Position numbers and translations under genes: made by a program
Assembly: GCA_028866655.1 (NCBI GenBank)
Contig: JAGWHQ010000001.1
Coordinates: 115,198-179,197, forward strand
Source: Nitrososphaerota archaeon
GTDB lineage: Archaea; Thermoproteota; Nitrososphaeria; Nitrososphaerales; Nitrosopumilaceae
Length of the DNA: 64,000 nucleotides
Direction of reading: 5' to 3'
Notes under the pieces: model-generated
Databases searched by the model: none
What the model was told of the DNA's origin: nothing
What the model saw: only the letters and a program-made list of their open reading frames with translations
Shown here: positions 19,398 to 28,963 of the stretch, in pieces
Numbering within the stretch: the stretch's first letter is position 1
Layout of the letters: every line of letters starts with the position of its first letter

Positions 19398-19991
19398 TTA
19401 GTTTGCGGTAAATTCTCTTGTTCCGTTCTTGTCGACAACAAGCACATCTATTCCATCTCCACTTGCATTGTCTCTCATTATTGCAGACTTGATGGATTTT
19501 ACTGCCAAGGTTACAGCATCCTTTTCGCTCATCTTTGGTTTAAATTCTTGATCCAAGACTCCAAGTGCCATCTCTGCACCAGTACCAACAGAAGCATAAT
19601 CATCAGGTAAGACTGAGCCCAATGGGTCCAGTGTGTAAATTACTGCATCACCATCAACGCCTCCAACTATAACCTGAGTCAAGAGAGGATAGTAACGTCG
19701 TTCATACATCATAGTAGACATCATCTTGGCTACTGAATTTGGAGGAATTTCACGTTTGATTTCCATCTTTCGTATCTTTGTCATGGCCCTCATCTGCATT
19801 GCCAAGACTTGCATGTCTGCAACCATTCCAGCACAGCATGCACCGACAAAATCAGTAATCTTGAATGTCTTTTTTGTATTCTTGCTTACTACAAAATTGC
19901 CATAAGAGATTCTTCTCTCACTTGCCATGACGACACCGCCGTCAAATGTAATACCAACTGCAGTAGCTCCTGGCATGTACATGTAAGCCAT
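19398..19991 (-). CDS. psmB: 20S proteasome beta subunit
   Basis: MAYMYMPGATAVGITFDGGVVMASERRISYGNFVVSKNTKKTFKI; start trimmed from ORF to MAYMY. Confidence 0.92.
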   Translation of the reverse strand: MAYMYMPGATAVGITFDGGVVMASERRISYGNFVVSKNTKKTFKITDFVGACCAGMVADMQVLAMQMRAMTKIRKMEIKREIPPNSVAKMMSTMMYERRYYPLLTQVIVGGVDGDAVIYTLDPLGSVLPDDYASVGTGAEMALGVLDQEFKPKMSEKDAVTLAVKSIKSAIMRDNASGDGIDVLVVDKNGTREFTAN

Positions 19992-20107
19992 GATTGAATT
20001 GCAAAATGAGCACAATAAAGGCCTTTCTGTGCAGTCTATCACGGATCAGTAGGATAGAGGCAAGAAACCACTAGTTCCAAATTCAGAGAAATGATCTTGT
20101 AGTAAAT

Positions 20108-21457
20108 CTACTGGGATGCGAAATTTCGAATTATCTTGCACATGCACTTTGTTGTTTTTTTAAGTAGATCAATTCTTGCAAATTCATTTGGTGAGTGGAT
20201 CCTAGAAAATATGTATGTGCTCCCTATTGCAATACATGGAGAGTGTAAGAACTTTACAAACGAAAACATTGGTCCTGTTCCTGCAGAGGAGACACTAAGA
20301 ATAGATTTTCCAAATGATTCATCTGCTGCCTTTTTTACAGTTTTAACGAAAGGATCAGATAGTGCAGTCCTTGCAGCTGCTTCACCATGAATCAATGTAA
20401 CTTTGATATCTCCAAACCCATTTTGTTTTAGATGATTTTTCAAACGAAGAAGTTGTTTTTTAGGATCCATCTTTGGAATTAACCTAAAATCAATTTTGAC
20501 TAAAGCCTTTGATGGCAGGACAGTTTTTGCGCCAGGACCTTCATAACCTGATGTAAATCCTGCAATGTTACAGGTCGGTTCTCCTACTAGGGCTTTTTTT
20601 ATTGCAATACCTTTTTTGTTATCAACAAATTTTTTTATTCCATATTCTTTTTTAAATGAAACTTCATCAAATGGTTCTGATGCAATTATTTTGAGATCCT
20701 CTCTTGTGAATTTATCAACTTCTTTGTACCAGTTTTTTATCAATACTGTGCCATCAATGCCACGAAGTGTTTTTAATGCCTCAACAAGCCTCCATGCAGG
20801 ATTTTCTATTATTACTGCAAGACTTGAATGCGCATCACGAATTGATTCTACTTTGGACAATTCCACATAAAGCAATCCCTTCATTCCAAGACTGATTACT
20901 GGTCTGTCTTGTTCATCAACATAGCCAAACTCCCAGATTACTGCATTACAGGATAGTTTTTCTTGGTATTTTTTTAGGTAATCCTCAATGTGTACACTTC
21001 CAATCTCTTCTTCTCCCTCAATGAAAAATTTGATGTTACATGGCACATCCCCGGTTGTTTTCAAAAAGGATTCAACTGCCTTTATTCTTGTAATTAACTC
21101 CCCCTTGTCATCAGCCGAACCTCTGCCAAAGATTTTGTTCCCAATTATTTTTCCGCTAAATGGCTTGTCATCCCATAGATCAAGCGGCTCTTCAGGCTGT
21201 ACATCATAATGGTTGTAAAACAACAATGTCTTTTTGGAATTTTGTTTTGACTTGACTTCTCCATATATTACAGGTGGAACTCCTTTTTTGGTATAAAGTA
21301 GTTCTGCACGTATTCCCGACTTTTTCATCATTTGGACAATCAGTCTTGAGCACTCTTCTAGTCCCAGATTTTTTGCAGAGACACTTGGCTGTCTGATTAG
21401 TTTTTGCAGGTCTGATAGAAGACTTGGAAAATTCTTGTCAACGTAATTTTCTTGCAT
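20108..21457 (-). CDS. M20-family metallopeptidase
   Basis: LLFYNHYDVQP, GRGSADDKGEL, FFIEGEEEIGS. Confidence 0.93.
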   Translation of the reverse strand: MQENYVDKNFPSLLSDLQKLIRQPSVSAKNLGLEECSRLIVQMMKKSGIRAELLYTKKGVPPVIYGEVKSKQNSKKTLLFYNHYDVQPEEPLDLWDDKPFSGKIIGNKIFGRGSADDKGELITRIKAVESFLKTTGDVPCNIKFFIEGEEEIGSVHIEDYLKKYQEKLSCNAVIWEFGYVDEQDRPVISLGMKGLLYVELSKVESIRDAHSSLAVIIENPAWRLVEALKTLRGIDGTVLIKNWYKEVDKFTREDLKIIASEPFDEVSFKKEYGIKKFVDNKKGIAIKKALVGEPTCNIAGFTSGYEGPGAKTVLPSKALVKIDFRLIPKMDPKKQLLRLKNHLKQNGFGDIKVTLIHGEAAARTALSDPFVKTVKKAADESFGKSILSVSSAGTGPMFSFVKFLHSPCIAIGSTYIFSRIHSPNEFARIDLLKKTTKCMCKIIRNFASQ

Positions 21458-21460
21458 GAT

Positions 21461-22321
21461 TTATTTCACTTTATCAAATGGTTTCATTGAAAACGGTATA
21501 AAATCCAACAGATCAGTTGCCACAATATGCAATCCATGTTTTTTTTGAGCCAAATATCCTGCCTTGCCATTTAGAAATACAGCAGAAGATGCTGCCTGGA
21601 CTGGATCTTTATTTTTAGCAAACATTGCTGCAACAACACCTGACAAGACATCTCCCGTTCCACCAACAGTCATAGCCGCAATGTTTTTTGGATTCAAGTA
21701 TGTTTGCTTGCCATCAGATACAATGTCTGTTGGCCCCTTGAGCAATACTATTACACCATTTTCTTTTGCATATTTTTCAACTAGTCCAATACGTGGTTTT
21801 ATCGCATCAGGAGGAAGCTCACCAAATAATCTTTGAAATTCCCCTGCATGAGGAGTAACTATCACTTTCCTGTCCCTAATCTCTGGAAGAATTTCAGGTA
21901 CTAGAGAACTTGCATCAAGTGATAGTCTAACAGCTCTATCAAGAAGAGAACGGACAAGAATCTTTAATGCTTCACGGTCTTGGATTCCAAGACCCATTCC
22001 TATCGTAGCAGAATCCAGATTTTTTGGTATTATCCCAAGTAATTTTTGAACAGAGCCACGAGTCAGCTTTACATCAACTAGTGGTATAACAATCAGATTT
22101 GGCGAGAATGCTCGTGTTGCCATTACATTGATCTTGGGTACACAGGTGTATACCAAGTCAGAACCTGCGCGTAGTGCTGCAAGAGACGACAGGATGGGAG
22201 CGCCATGATAAAGATAATTTCCACCAAGAACTAGGACTTTTCCATTGTCTCCTTTTCTTGATACAGCCTTGCGGGATGGTATGAAACTTTTAACAATCTG
22301 AGATTGGAGAATTTTTGCCAA
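21461..22321 (-). CDS. nnrD: ADP/ATP-dependent NAD(P)H-hydrate dehydratase
   Basis: KVLVLGGNYLYHGAPILS, VTPHAGEFQRL, AAMTVGGTGDVLSGVVAAM. Confidence 0.92.
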   Translation of the reverse strand: MAKILQSQIVKSFIPSRKAVSRKGDNGKVLVLGGNYLYHGAPILSSLAALRAGSDLVYTCVPKINVMATRAFSPNLIVIPLVDVKLTRGSVQKLLGIIPKNLDSATIGMGLGIQDREALKILVRSLLDRAVRLSLDASSLVPEILPEIRDRKVIVTPHAGEFQRLFGELPPDAIKPRIGLVEKYAKENGVIVLLKGPTDIVSDGKQTYLNPKNIAAMTVGGTGDVLSGVVAAMFAKNKDPVQAASSAVFLNGKAGYLAQKKHGLHIVATDLLDFIPFSMKPFDKVK

Positions 22322-22329
22322 CAGTCGTT

Positions 22330-23211
22330 TTATTTTTTAAGAGATGATAAACTTTCGTCTTCAGAGGAATCAATTTCTTCAGATTCAACATCTGGTTGCT
22401 CTACAGGTAACAACACTTTACGCAAGCTTGCTGGCGTGATAACTTTACGTGCAAATGCAACATATGTTGTATGCCCTATTGCTCTAAACGAATGTCTTGT
22501 CTTACCATCTCTTGCTTCTATTGTTCTTACAATTTGCTCGGTGCATTCAATGTCAAAGAAATCATTTTGACGTAATGCTGCAGCAAGTTTTTCAAGTTGG
22601 TTCATCGTAGGACATATTGCAACAAATGCGCCGCTTCCCTTGAGCATTTTTCTTGCTTGAGGTACTACCACCCATGGATCTCCAAGATCAACTATTACCA
22701 CATCTGCATCCTTTTGAGGCATCTTTTTTGCAGTCTTGAGATCAAGTTTTGTCATAGTGACATATTTTGAAACACCCGCCTTTTCGATGTTTTTTCTTGC
22801 AATTGCCATAAAGTTTTCATCTACATCATACGTATAGACATGGCCCTTTGGTTTGACAAGGCTTGCAAGAAAAGTTGTAAACGAGCCACTTCCAGTTCCA
22901 ATTTCTACTATTTTGTATCCACTCTGCAATCCTATTCGTGCTGCAATGTATCCCAAATCTTTAGGATATACAATCTGAGTACTGCGTTGGCTCTTCATTA
23001 CATAATCATAGATAGTAGGCTCTAGTGCAAAAATTATCTTTCCCTTGTTTGTTTTTATTGCAGTACCAAACGGTTTTCCTATCACTTTCTTGTGGTCTAT
23101 GATTCCGACATGGGTGTGGAATTTTTGTTTTGGCGCAACTTTCATTAACCATTTTTTACTATCATTATAAAAAAACAACACATTATCGTTCTGCTTTATT
23201 TTCTTCAACAA
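22330..23211 (-). CDS. trmI: tRNA (adenine-N1)-methyltransferase TrmI-type
   Basis: KDLGYIAARIGLQSGYKIVEIGTGSGSFTTFLA. Confidence 0.9.
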   Translation of the reverse strand: MLKKIKQNDNVLFFYNDSKKWLMKVAPKQKFHTHVGIIDHKKVIGKPFGTAIKTNKGKIIFALEPTIYDYVMKSQRSTQIVYPKDLGYIAARIGLQSGYKIVEIGTGSGSFTTFLASLVKPKGHVYTYDVDENFMAIARKNIEKAGVSKYVTMTKLDLKTAKKMPQKDADVVIVDLGDPWVVVPQARKMLKGSGAFVAICPTMNQLEKLAAALRQNDFFDIECTEQIVRTIEARDGKTRHSFRAIGHTTYVAFARKVITPASLRKVLLPVEQPDVESEEIDSSEDESLSSLKK

Positions 23212-23275
23212 TTCAACCTGATCAGGTGTGGATAAATATCTTGACCCTAAAAATTTTCATGTGCCAGACTAGATT

Positions 23276-23482
23276 TTATTTTCCTTCGCTTGTCTTTGGT
23301 TTTCCTTTTAGTACCCTACCAGATATGATAGATGCTATCCACAATCCCACTCCAGTCCAAACCAATTCCTTGTGAACGGTAAACATTCCCAAGGTTGTAG
23401 AAACAAGTCCAACTGCTGCAAATATCACAGGAATTGTTGCTTTTTTTGTAGGCAATTTGATCTCACATCCTTTCTGGGGCAT
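23276..23482 (-). CDS. Small two-TM membrane protein
   Basis: MPQKGCEIKLPTKKATIPVIFAAVGLVSTTLG...; start trimmed to avoid large overlap with argS. Confidence 0.6.
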   Translation of the reverse strand: MPQKGCEIKLPTKKATIPVIFAAVGLVSTTLGMFTVHKELVWTGVGLWIASIISGRVLKGKPKTSEGK

Positions 23483-25343
23483 CAATGCCCAAAAGTTGTA
23501 ATGCTTTTGCAAGGGTCTCTTTGAAAGAATAAACGAGGCAGAGTCTAGCATTGATGACATCATCAGAGTTTGCTGTCAAGACTTTGACATGTTCATAGAA
23601 AGTATTGAATGATACTGCAAGATGATAACAGTACTTGGCAATTATTTTAGGTGATAAATTCTTTGCAGAATCTTCCACGTGAAGGTCAAACTCGCCAATG
23701 ACTTTGACCATGTCTTTTTCATATATAGTATCCATGATACCAAGACTTGCCTCAAAGTTTGGACTCTTTCCAGCTTTTTCCAATATCCTCATTGCACGTG
23801 CATATGCATATTGGATGTAAGGCCCAGTGTCTCCTTCCAAACTTAGGGATTCTGTCAGATCAAATGTAATTACCTTGTCAAGGTCTTGTTTTATCATTGC
23901 ATAACGTAATGCTCCAATTGCTACCTGTTCTGATATTTTTACAAGACTCATTTCATCGAACTCTGGATTTCTTTTCTTTGCCTCATCAAATGTTCTCCCA
24001 CTCAAGATGTCAAGTACATAATCTGCGCTAACATAGATTCCCTTTCTGCCAGACATTTGTACAGATTTTCCTCCAGTATCAAGATCAAGTGTTTTTGCAG
24101 TATCAGGACTGAGTGTAACAGACTCGTATCCCAAGTGAACATATGAATCAGGTTTTGATTTGAACTCTGACATTATCTTTGTTATAATATTTTGAAGCCT
24201 TGACTGCCTAGAATCAATAACGGTAATTACACGATCTCCTGTGAAATGCATCGCAGTATCCTTAGAGTCAAGCGTAGTCTGCCACAAGACACGTCCAGTC
24301 TTTTGCACTGCATAATGTTTGTAATAAAATGGATCATCCAAGATTCCAAGTTTCCATGCTGCATATGGAATATCTTTTGCAATATACGTAGCAGTTCCGT
24401 TGCTTCTAACCAAGACTTTGTCTTCTTCGGATTCAGCCTTTATGACCCAGCATCCAGCATTTTTCCCTTCTTGTTCTAGAGTGGTTATGCCCATTGATTT
24501 CATCTTTTCAAATGCAACTTGCCACAATTTCGAGTGCACAATCTGAGATTCAAAATTAAGACAGTCATATGTGACACCAAGACGCCAGCATGTTTTGAGT
24601 TGCTCTTCAAGAACACGTCTTGTTATTTCATCTCCAAACTTTGCAATCTCTGATGTTCCCTCTTCGAGTTCTTGAAGCACGTGTGAACGTAGATCTGCAA
24701 GAGCATTGTCGGTCTCATATCTTTCAGTTGTTTTTACATACACTACATCACCGCAATAGTGATCAAATTTTTGATCCTCTGGAGGCTTGTCAGAATATCC
24801 CCCATACTTGAAGCCAACAATGATATCTGCAACTTGAAGTCCAGAGTCATCCACATAATTTAGAACGCTGACATCGTATGATGCCTTGTGTAAAATCCTA
24901 GCAACAGTATCTCCAATTATTATATTTCGGACATGTCCAATATGCAGAGCCTTGTTTGGATTGACACTAGTATGTTCTATTACCATCTTGGAATTTTTTC
25001 CAAGATCAACAGAACCGTAATTTGCGCGAAGTGACGAGTGTATCACTTGTGGTACAAGCAGCGAATAGTTTGCAACAAAATTCAGATAACCTGACGCATG
25101 TACAGAAACTTCTGATACATATTCACCAAGACTTTTTTTGTATTCATCTGCAAGTGATTGTGAAACATCGGATGGTCTTTTCTTTAATGCCTTTGCAAGC
25201 AAAAATCCTACATTGCAACTCACATCCCCAAACTCTGGTCTTGCGGCCTCTGATACATCAAACTCTGTTTCAGGATAACCAAGTGCATTACAGGCTTTTT
25301 TTACACCGAGTCTGATTTCATCATAGACTAGTCGTAGTGTCAT
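23463..25343 (-). CDS. argS: Arginyl-tRNA synthetase
   Basis: HTSVNPNKALHIGHVRNIIIGD; MSGRKGIYV; C-terminal DALR-type helical domain. Confidence 0.96.
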   Translation of the reverse strand: MTLRLVYDEIRLGVKKACNALGYPETEFDVSEAARPEFGDVSCNVGFLLAKALKKRPSDVSQSLADEYKKSLGEYVSEVSVHASGYLNFVANYSLLVPQVIHSSLRANYGSVDLGKNSKMVIEHTSVNPNKALHIGHVRNIIIGDTVARILHKASYDVSVLNYVDDSGLQVADIIVGFKYGGYSDKPPEDQKFDHYCGDVVYVKTTERYETDNALADLRSHVLQELEEGTSEIAKFGDEITRRVLEEQLKTCWRLGVTYDCLNFESQIVHSKLWQVAFEKMKSMGITTLEQEGKNAGCWVIKAESEEDKVLVRSNGTATYIAKDIPYAAWKLGILDDPFYYKHYAVQKTGRVLWQTTLDSKDTAMHFTGDRVITVIDSRQSRLQNIITKIMSEFKSKPDSYVHLGYESVTLSPDTAKTLDLDTGGKSVQMSGRKGIYVSADYVLDILSGRTFDEAKKRNPEFDEMSLVKISEQVAIGALRYAMIKQDLDKVITFDLTESLSLEGDTGPYIQYAYARAMRILEKAGKSPNFEASLGIMDTIYEKDMVKVIGEFDLHVEDSAKNLSPKIIAKYCYHLAVSFNTFYEHVKVLTANSDDVINARLCLVYSFKETLAKALQLLGIDAPERM

Positions 25344-25350
25344 GATATCA

Positions 25351-26055
25351 TCATTCTGCCAATAATTGTAGCTGTACTGCTTCTAATGCTTCAATCATGC
25401 CATCACCTTCATGCCCTGGAACTGACATGGTTGCTTGGGACTGGACATCTTTTGGGGCATTTCCAAGTGCTACGCTTGTTCCGGCCAACTTGAAGAGCGG
25501 CACATCAGTTTCACTATCCCCAATTGCAATTACATCTTCTTGTGTTGCCGAAAACATGTTCATTACTTCAAGGAATCCACTTGCCTTGTTTACACCCTTG
25601 GAATTTATGTGATATGCATATTGACTATCTGTCAAAGTTACATCGAGATTATTATCAGCAAAAAGTTTCTTTCCAACATTTACATCAAAATTTCTCTCAA
25701 GTACCACTTCTGTTATCCTTGGAAAGACTGGTTTTTCTATTGCTTCAGGAATTTTTGTTTTGAGAAACTCAAATGCATTAAGACATTTTTGTTTGTTACC
25801 AATCAATTTGTGTTCATTAGGTCCTGAAGTTATAATACCACCGTTTTCACCTACTGCAATTCTTGTAGTTCCACCAAATACCGATAACACGTAGGCTTCA
25901 ACAGAAGATCTTCCAGTTACATAAATGACCTTGTGTCCAAGTTTTACAAGATATCGTAGTGCACCAAGTGCATCAAGATCAACTCGTCCTCCCTTGTTGT
26001 CAGTAATGGTACCATCAATATCTATTGCAAAGATTTTAGGTTTCATCAAAATCAC
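25351..26055 (-). CDS. Phosphoglycolate phosphatase (archaeal HAD type)
   Basis: FAIDIDGTITD, YVTGRS, AIGDSETDVPLFKLAG. Confidence 0.9.
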   Translation of the reverse strand: MILMKPKIFAIDIDGTITDNKGGRVDLDALGALRYLVKLGHKVIYVTGRSSVEAYVLSVFGGTTRIAVGENGGIITSGPNEHKLIGNKQKCLNAFEFLKTKIPEAIEKPVFPRITEVVLERNFDVNVGKKLFADNNLDVTLTDSQYAYHINSKGVNKASGFLEVMNMFSATQEDVIAIGDSETDVPLFKLAGTSVALGNAPKDVQSQATMSVPGHEGDGMIEALEAVQLQLLAE

Positions 26056-26112
26056 GTATAATGTGGGTCATAATAACTGCTATCTAAAATAGTTTAATTC
26101 CGTAAAACTAAC

Positions 26113-26334
26113 ATGGTAAGAAAAGGTCTAATTACAGAAATTTTTAGCAAAGCCTTGTACAGTGATAATCCCAAATCATATCTTGTAGGATACATCGACC
26201 GTAGAATAACAAAAGAGACAACACTTGAAGAATTTTTGAAACTATCAGAAAATTTTGAATTGATCCCTGCAACAAGAATTGTATACATCAAAAAAGAAAA
26301 TAATATTTTATATTCCAAAAGTAAGATCCCTTGA
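26113..26334 (+). CDS. DUF504-family protein
   Basis: YLVGYIDRR...FELIPATRIVYIKK. Confidence 0.75.
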   Translation: MVRKGLITEIFSKALYSDNPKSYLVGYIDRRITKETTLEEFLKLSENFELIPATRIVYIKKENNILYSKSKIP

Positions 26335-26385
26335 AGAATTGGAAAATAAGGTAGTGCTATTAGTGGGTAGATTTTGTTCTAGTTT

Positions 26386-26874
26386 GTGCTAATTGATTTT
26401 CTAAAACCCATACTTGAAAATCCGTTTTTTGTAAAATATGGACTAGCTGGTCTTTTTCTTAATGCAGTCTTTGCGTCAATAGTACCATTTCCCATAGTAG
26501 TTACATCAACTGCTTTGCTCTTGAACGGCCAGAATCCAGCGATGGTGTTTATTGTCTTGTCAATTGGCTCTGTAATAGGCGGACTTTTTACATATTATAT
26601 CGGATACGACGGTGGTAAAGTTTACAAGATTTTAAAGAAAACTCACCGAGAAGAAGAACATCAGAAGAGTGGAGCATGGATAAACAAGTATGGATGGAGC
26701 ATAATTTTTGCTCTGAGTTGGGTTCCGATACTGACCGAAATTGTCACAGTAATTGCAGGAGTGAAAAAATACAATTTCAAAAAGTTTGCCATATCAATGA
26801 GTATTGCAAGAGTAGCTAGTGCGTTTGCCATGGTTTATTTTGGAAACATGTTCTTGCAGTCAATCAAGGCATAA
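26386..26874 (+). CDS. DedA/VTT-domain membrane protein
   Basis: GSVIGGLFTYYIGYDGGK and TM pattern. Confidence 0.8.
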   Translation: MLIDFLKPILENPFFVKYGLAGLFLNAVFASIVPFPIVVTSTALLLNGQNPAMVFIVLSIGSVIGGLFTYYIGYDGGKVYKILKKTHREEEHQKSGAWINKYGWSIIFALSWVPILTEIVTVIAGVKKYNFKKFAISMSIARVASAFAMVYFGNMFLQSIKA

Positions 26875-26930
26875 AAAAATCACGTCTAGGTACAAGTAGT
26901 AAGATTTTATTCGGCACAATAGTATCAATT

Positions 26931-28037
26931 GTGAAGATGGGAATTCCAGAAAAAATCCAGGCTATCAAAGACGAGATGTCAAAGACTCAGATAAACAAGG
27001 CAACTGAACATCACGTTGGTCTTCTCAAGGCAAAGCTTGCCAAACTCAAAAGAGAACAAGAGGATGTAAAATCAAGATCAAGTGGGAGCTCTGCAGGTTT
27101 TGATGTCAAAAGAACAGGTGATGCAACAGTTGTATTCATCGGATTACCAAGTGTTGGAAAATCAACACTACTCAATAGGATGACTGGAGCAAAATCAACA
27201 GTAGGTGCATTTCAATTCACAACAACAACTGTAGTTCCTGGAATGATGGAACATCGGGGTGCCAGAATTCAGATACTTGATTTACCAGGAATCATCAAGG
27301 GTGCATCAACTGGCAAGGGTCTTGGAAAAAGAGTTTTAGCAGTTGCAAAAAGTGCCGACTTGGTATTGATAATTCTTGACGTATTCCAGCCATATCATGA
27401 AGATGTCATAAGGACTGAGCTTGGAAACATCGGGATTCGACTTGACCAAAAGCCTCCAGACATAGTAATTGAAAAAACAGGAGATGGTGGAATCTCAGTT
27501 AGTCAGCAGGTCCCACTCACAAAGATGTCAATAAGTTTACTAAAAGACATACTTCGATTGTACGGGATGACTAATGGTAGAGTTTTGATTCGAGAGGATG
27601 TTGATGCAGACCAGCTAACAGATTTCATCTCAGGTAACAAGTTTTACGTCCAATCTCTCACAATAATGAACAAAATTGATCTTGTAAACCAAGGATTTGT
27701 AAACGAATTACAACAAAAGTCAAAGTCAAAATTTGTTCCAATTTCTGCAGATTCTGATATCAATATAACTGCGCTCAAGGACACCATATTTGAGAAATTA
27801 GATTTTATTCGAATTTACATGAGACCAAAAGGTGGGGAGACAGATTTCAAAGAACCATTGATTACAAGAAACAACTCGACGGTGTTGGACATATGCAATA
27901 AGCTACACCGTGACCTCAAAAAAGATTTTAGGTATGCGTTAGTGTGGGGCAAGAGTGTAAAGTTTGGAGGACAACGAGTCAGCATAAATCATGTGCTAAA
28001 AGATGAAGATGTGCTTACAATAGTCAAAGCAAAATAG
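26931..28037 (+). CDS. DRG/Obg-family GTP-binding protein with TGS domain
   Basis: FIGLPSVGKSTLLNRMTGAKS, DLPGIIKGAS, NKID, C-terminal TGS-like region. Confidence 0.96.
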   Translation: MKMGIPEKIQAIKDEMSKTQINKATEHHVGLLKAKLAKLKREQEDVKSRSSGSSAGFDVKRTGDATVVFIGLPSVGKSTLLNRMTGAKSTVGAFQFTTTTVVPGMMEHRGARIQILDLPGIIKGASTGKGLGKRVLAVAKSADLVLIILDVFQPYHEDVIRTELGNIGIRLDQKPPDIVIEKTGDGGISVSQQVPLTKMSISLLKDILRLYGMTNGRVLIREDVDADQLTDFISGNKFYVQSLTIMNKIDLVNQGFVNELQQKSKSKFVPISADSDINITALKDTIFEKLDFIRIYMRPKGGETDFKEPLITRNNSTVLDICNKLHRDLKKDFRYALVWGKSVKFGGQRVSINHVLKDEDVLTIVKAK

Positions 28038-28075
28038 CAAAAACTCTTTTGTATCAAAAATATTTTTGTTGTATC

Positions 28076-28249
28076 ATGGAAGAAGCTGAATATAGATGGT
28101 GCAAGAAATGTTTTACAAAAACAAAACAAGAAATTATTTTCATGCCAAACATGGCAACATACAAGAGAAGAAGACAATACAAATGCACAGAGTGTGGACA
28201 AACATCATGGTTGCAAGGAAGAAGACCATCTGCAGAATCAGTTTACTAA
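28076..28249 (+). CDS. Small zinc-ribbon protein
   Basis: CKKCFTKT...YKCTECGQTSW. Confidence 0.75.
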   Translation: MEEAEYRWCKKCFTKTKQEIIFMPNMATYKRRRQYKCTECGQTSWLQGRRPSAESVY

Positions 28250-28364
28250 ATTTTTTATTAAAAAATTAATTTTTTATGAAAAAAATTGTGTCTAATTACT
28301 GATGAATTAGTGTAACTTTCTTAAGTTTCACAATAGAAAAACCAGTAAATTCAACAATGGTGCA

Positions 28365-28598
28365 ATGGCAAAACGATCAACACGAGCTGTTAAAAAAAGA
28401 TCAGCTCCAAAGAGAAGATCAGCTGCAAAGCGATCCGCTCCAAAGAGAAGATCTGCTCCTAAGCGAAGTGCTCCAAAGAGAAGATCAGCTGCAAAGCGAT
28501 CCGCTCCAAAGAGAAGATCTGCTCCTAAGCGAAGTGCTCCAAAGAGAAGATCAGCTTCAAGAAAAGCAAAAAAAACAGCTTCAAAAAGACGAAGATAA
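28365..28598 (+). CDS. Histone H1-like Lys/Arg/Ala/Ser/Pro-rich repeat protein
   Basis: MAKRSTRAVKKRSAPKRRSAAKRSAPKRRSAPKR... to KKTASKRRR. Confidence 0.8.
   Translation: MAKRSTRAVKKRSAPKRRSAAKRSAPKRRSAPKRSAPKRRSAAKRSAPKRRSAPKRSAPKRRSASRKAKKTASKRRR
28404..28556 (+). repeat. Two exact 66-bp tandem copies plus a 21-bp partial third copy
   Basis: gctccaaagagaagatcagctgcaaagcgatccgctccaaagagaagatctgctcctaagcgaagt at 28404 and 28470; partial at 28536. Confidence 0.9.
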
Positions 28599-28645
28599 AA
28601 TTTTAAACAGATTATCGCTTCTAGTAGGCGATAATTTGTAATATT

Positions 28646-28930
28646 TTAGCTAAACATTTGACCTGGTGGAGATGACGATTTGTTTTTTACTGCATCAGGT
28701 TCTACGAAAAATTTTCTTTCATTAGGAATGATAGATAGCTTCAGCGATGCATTGACTGCATAATGTGGTGTGCCATCAGGGTTTTTGTGATTTAATGCAA
28801 TCCCAACCCTATCAAGATCAACTTTTACTTTGACCATTGTTCCATCTTCTAGCTTGAAAGTAACATGTTCGTCACCAACTCTTTGATGATCTAACATCTT
28901 GAATTCTATTTTTTCTTTGAGTGTACTCAT
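28646..28930 (-). CDS. Conserved hypothetical protein
   Basis: Full ORF with good coding character, upstream neighbour on the same strand is the collagen-like gene. Confidence 0.65.
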   Translation of the reverse strand: MSTLKEKIEFKMLDHQRVGDEHVTFKLEDGTMVKVKVDLDRVGIALNHKNPDGTPHYAVNASLKLSIIPNERKFFVEPDAVKNKSSSPPGQMFS

Positions 28931-28963
28931 ATCATTTGAAAATAGATTTGAGTTATTTGAATA

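Noticed and set aside
28250-28364. C/D-box sRNA candidate (CTGATGA in intergenic sequence)
   Set aside because: No matching D box or C'/D' pair with correct spacing.
28357-28641. 94-aa alternative-frame ORF (MVQWQNDQHELLKKDQLQREDQLQ...) overlapping the H1-like gene
   Set aside because: It is the frame-shifted reading of the same 66-bp repeats; the Lys/Arg-rich frame has the better start context and a recognisable composition.
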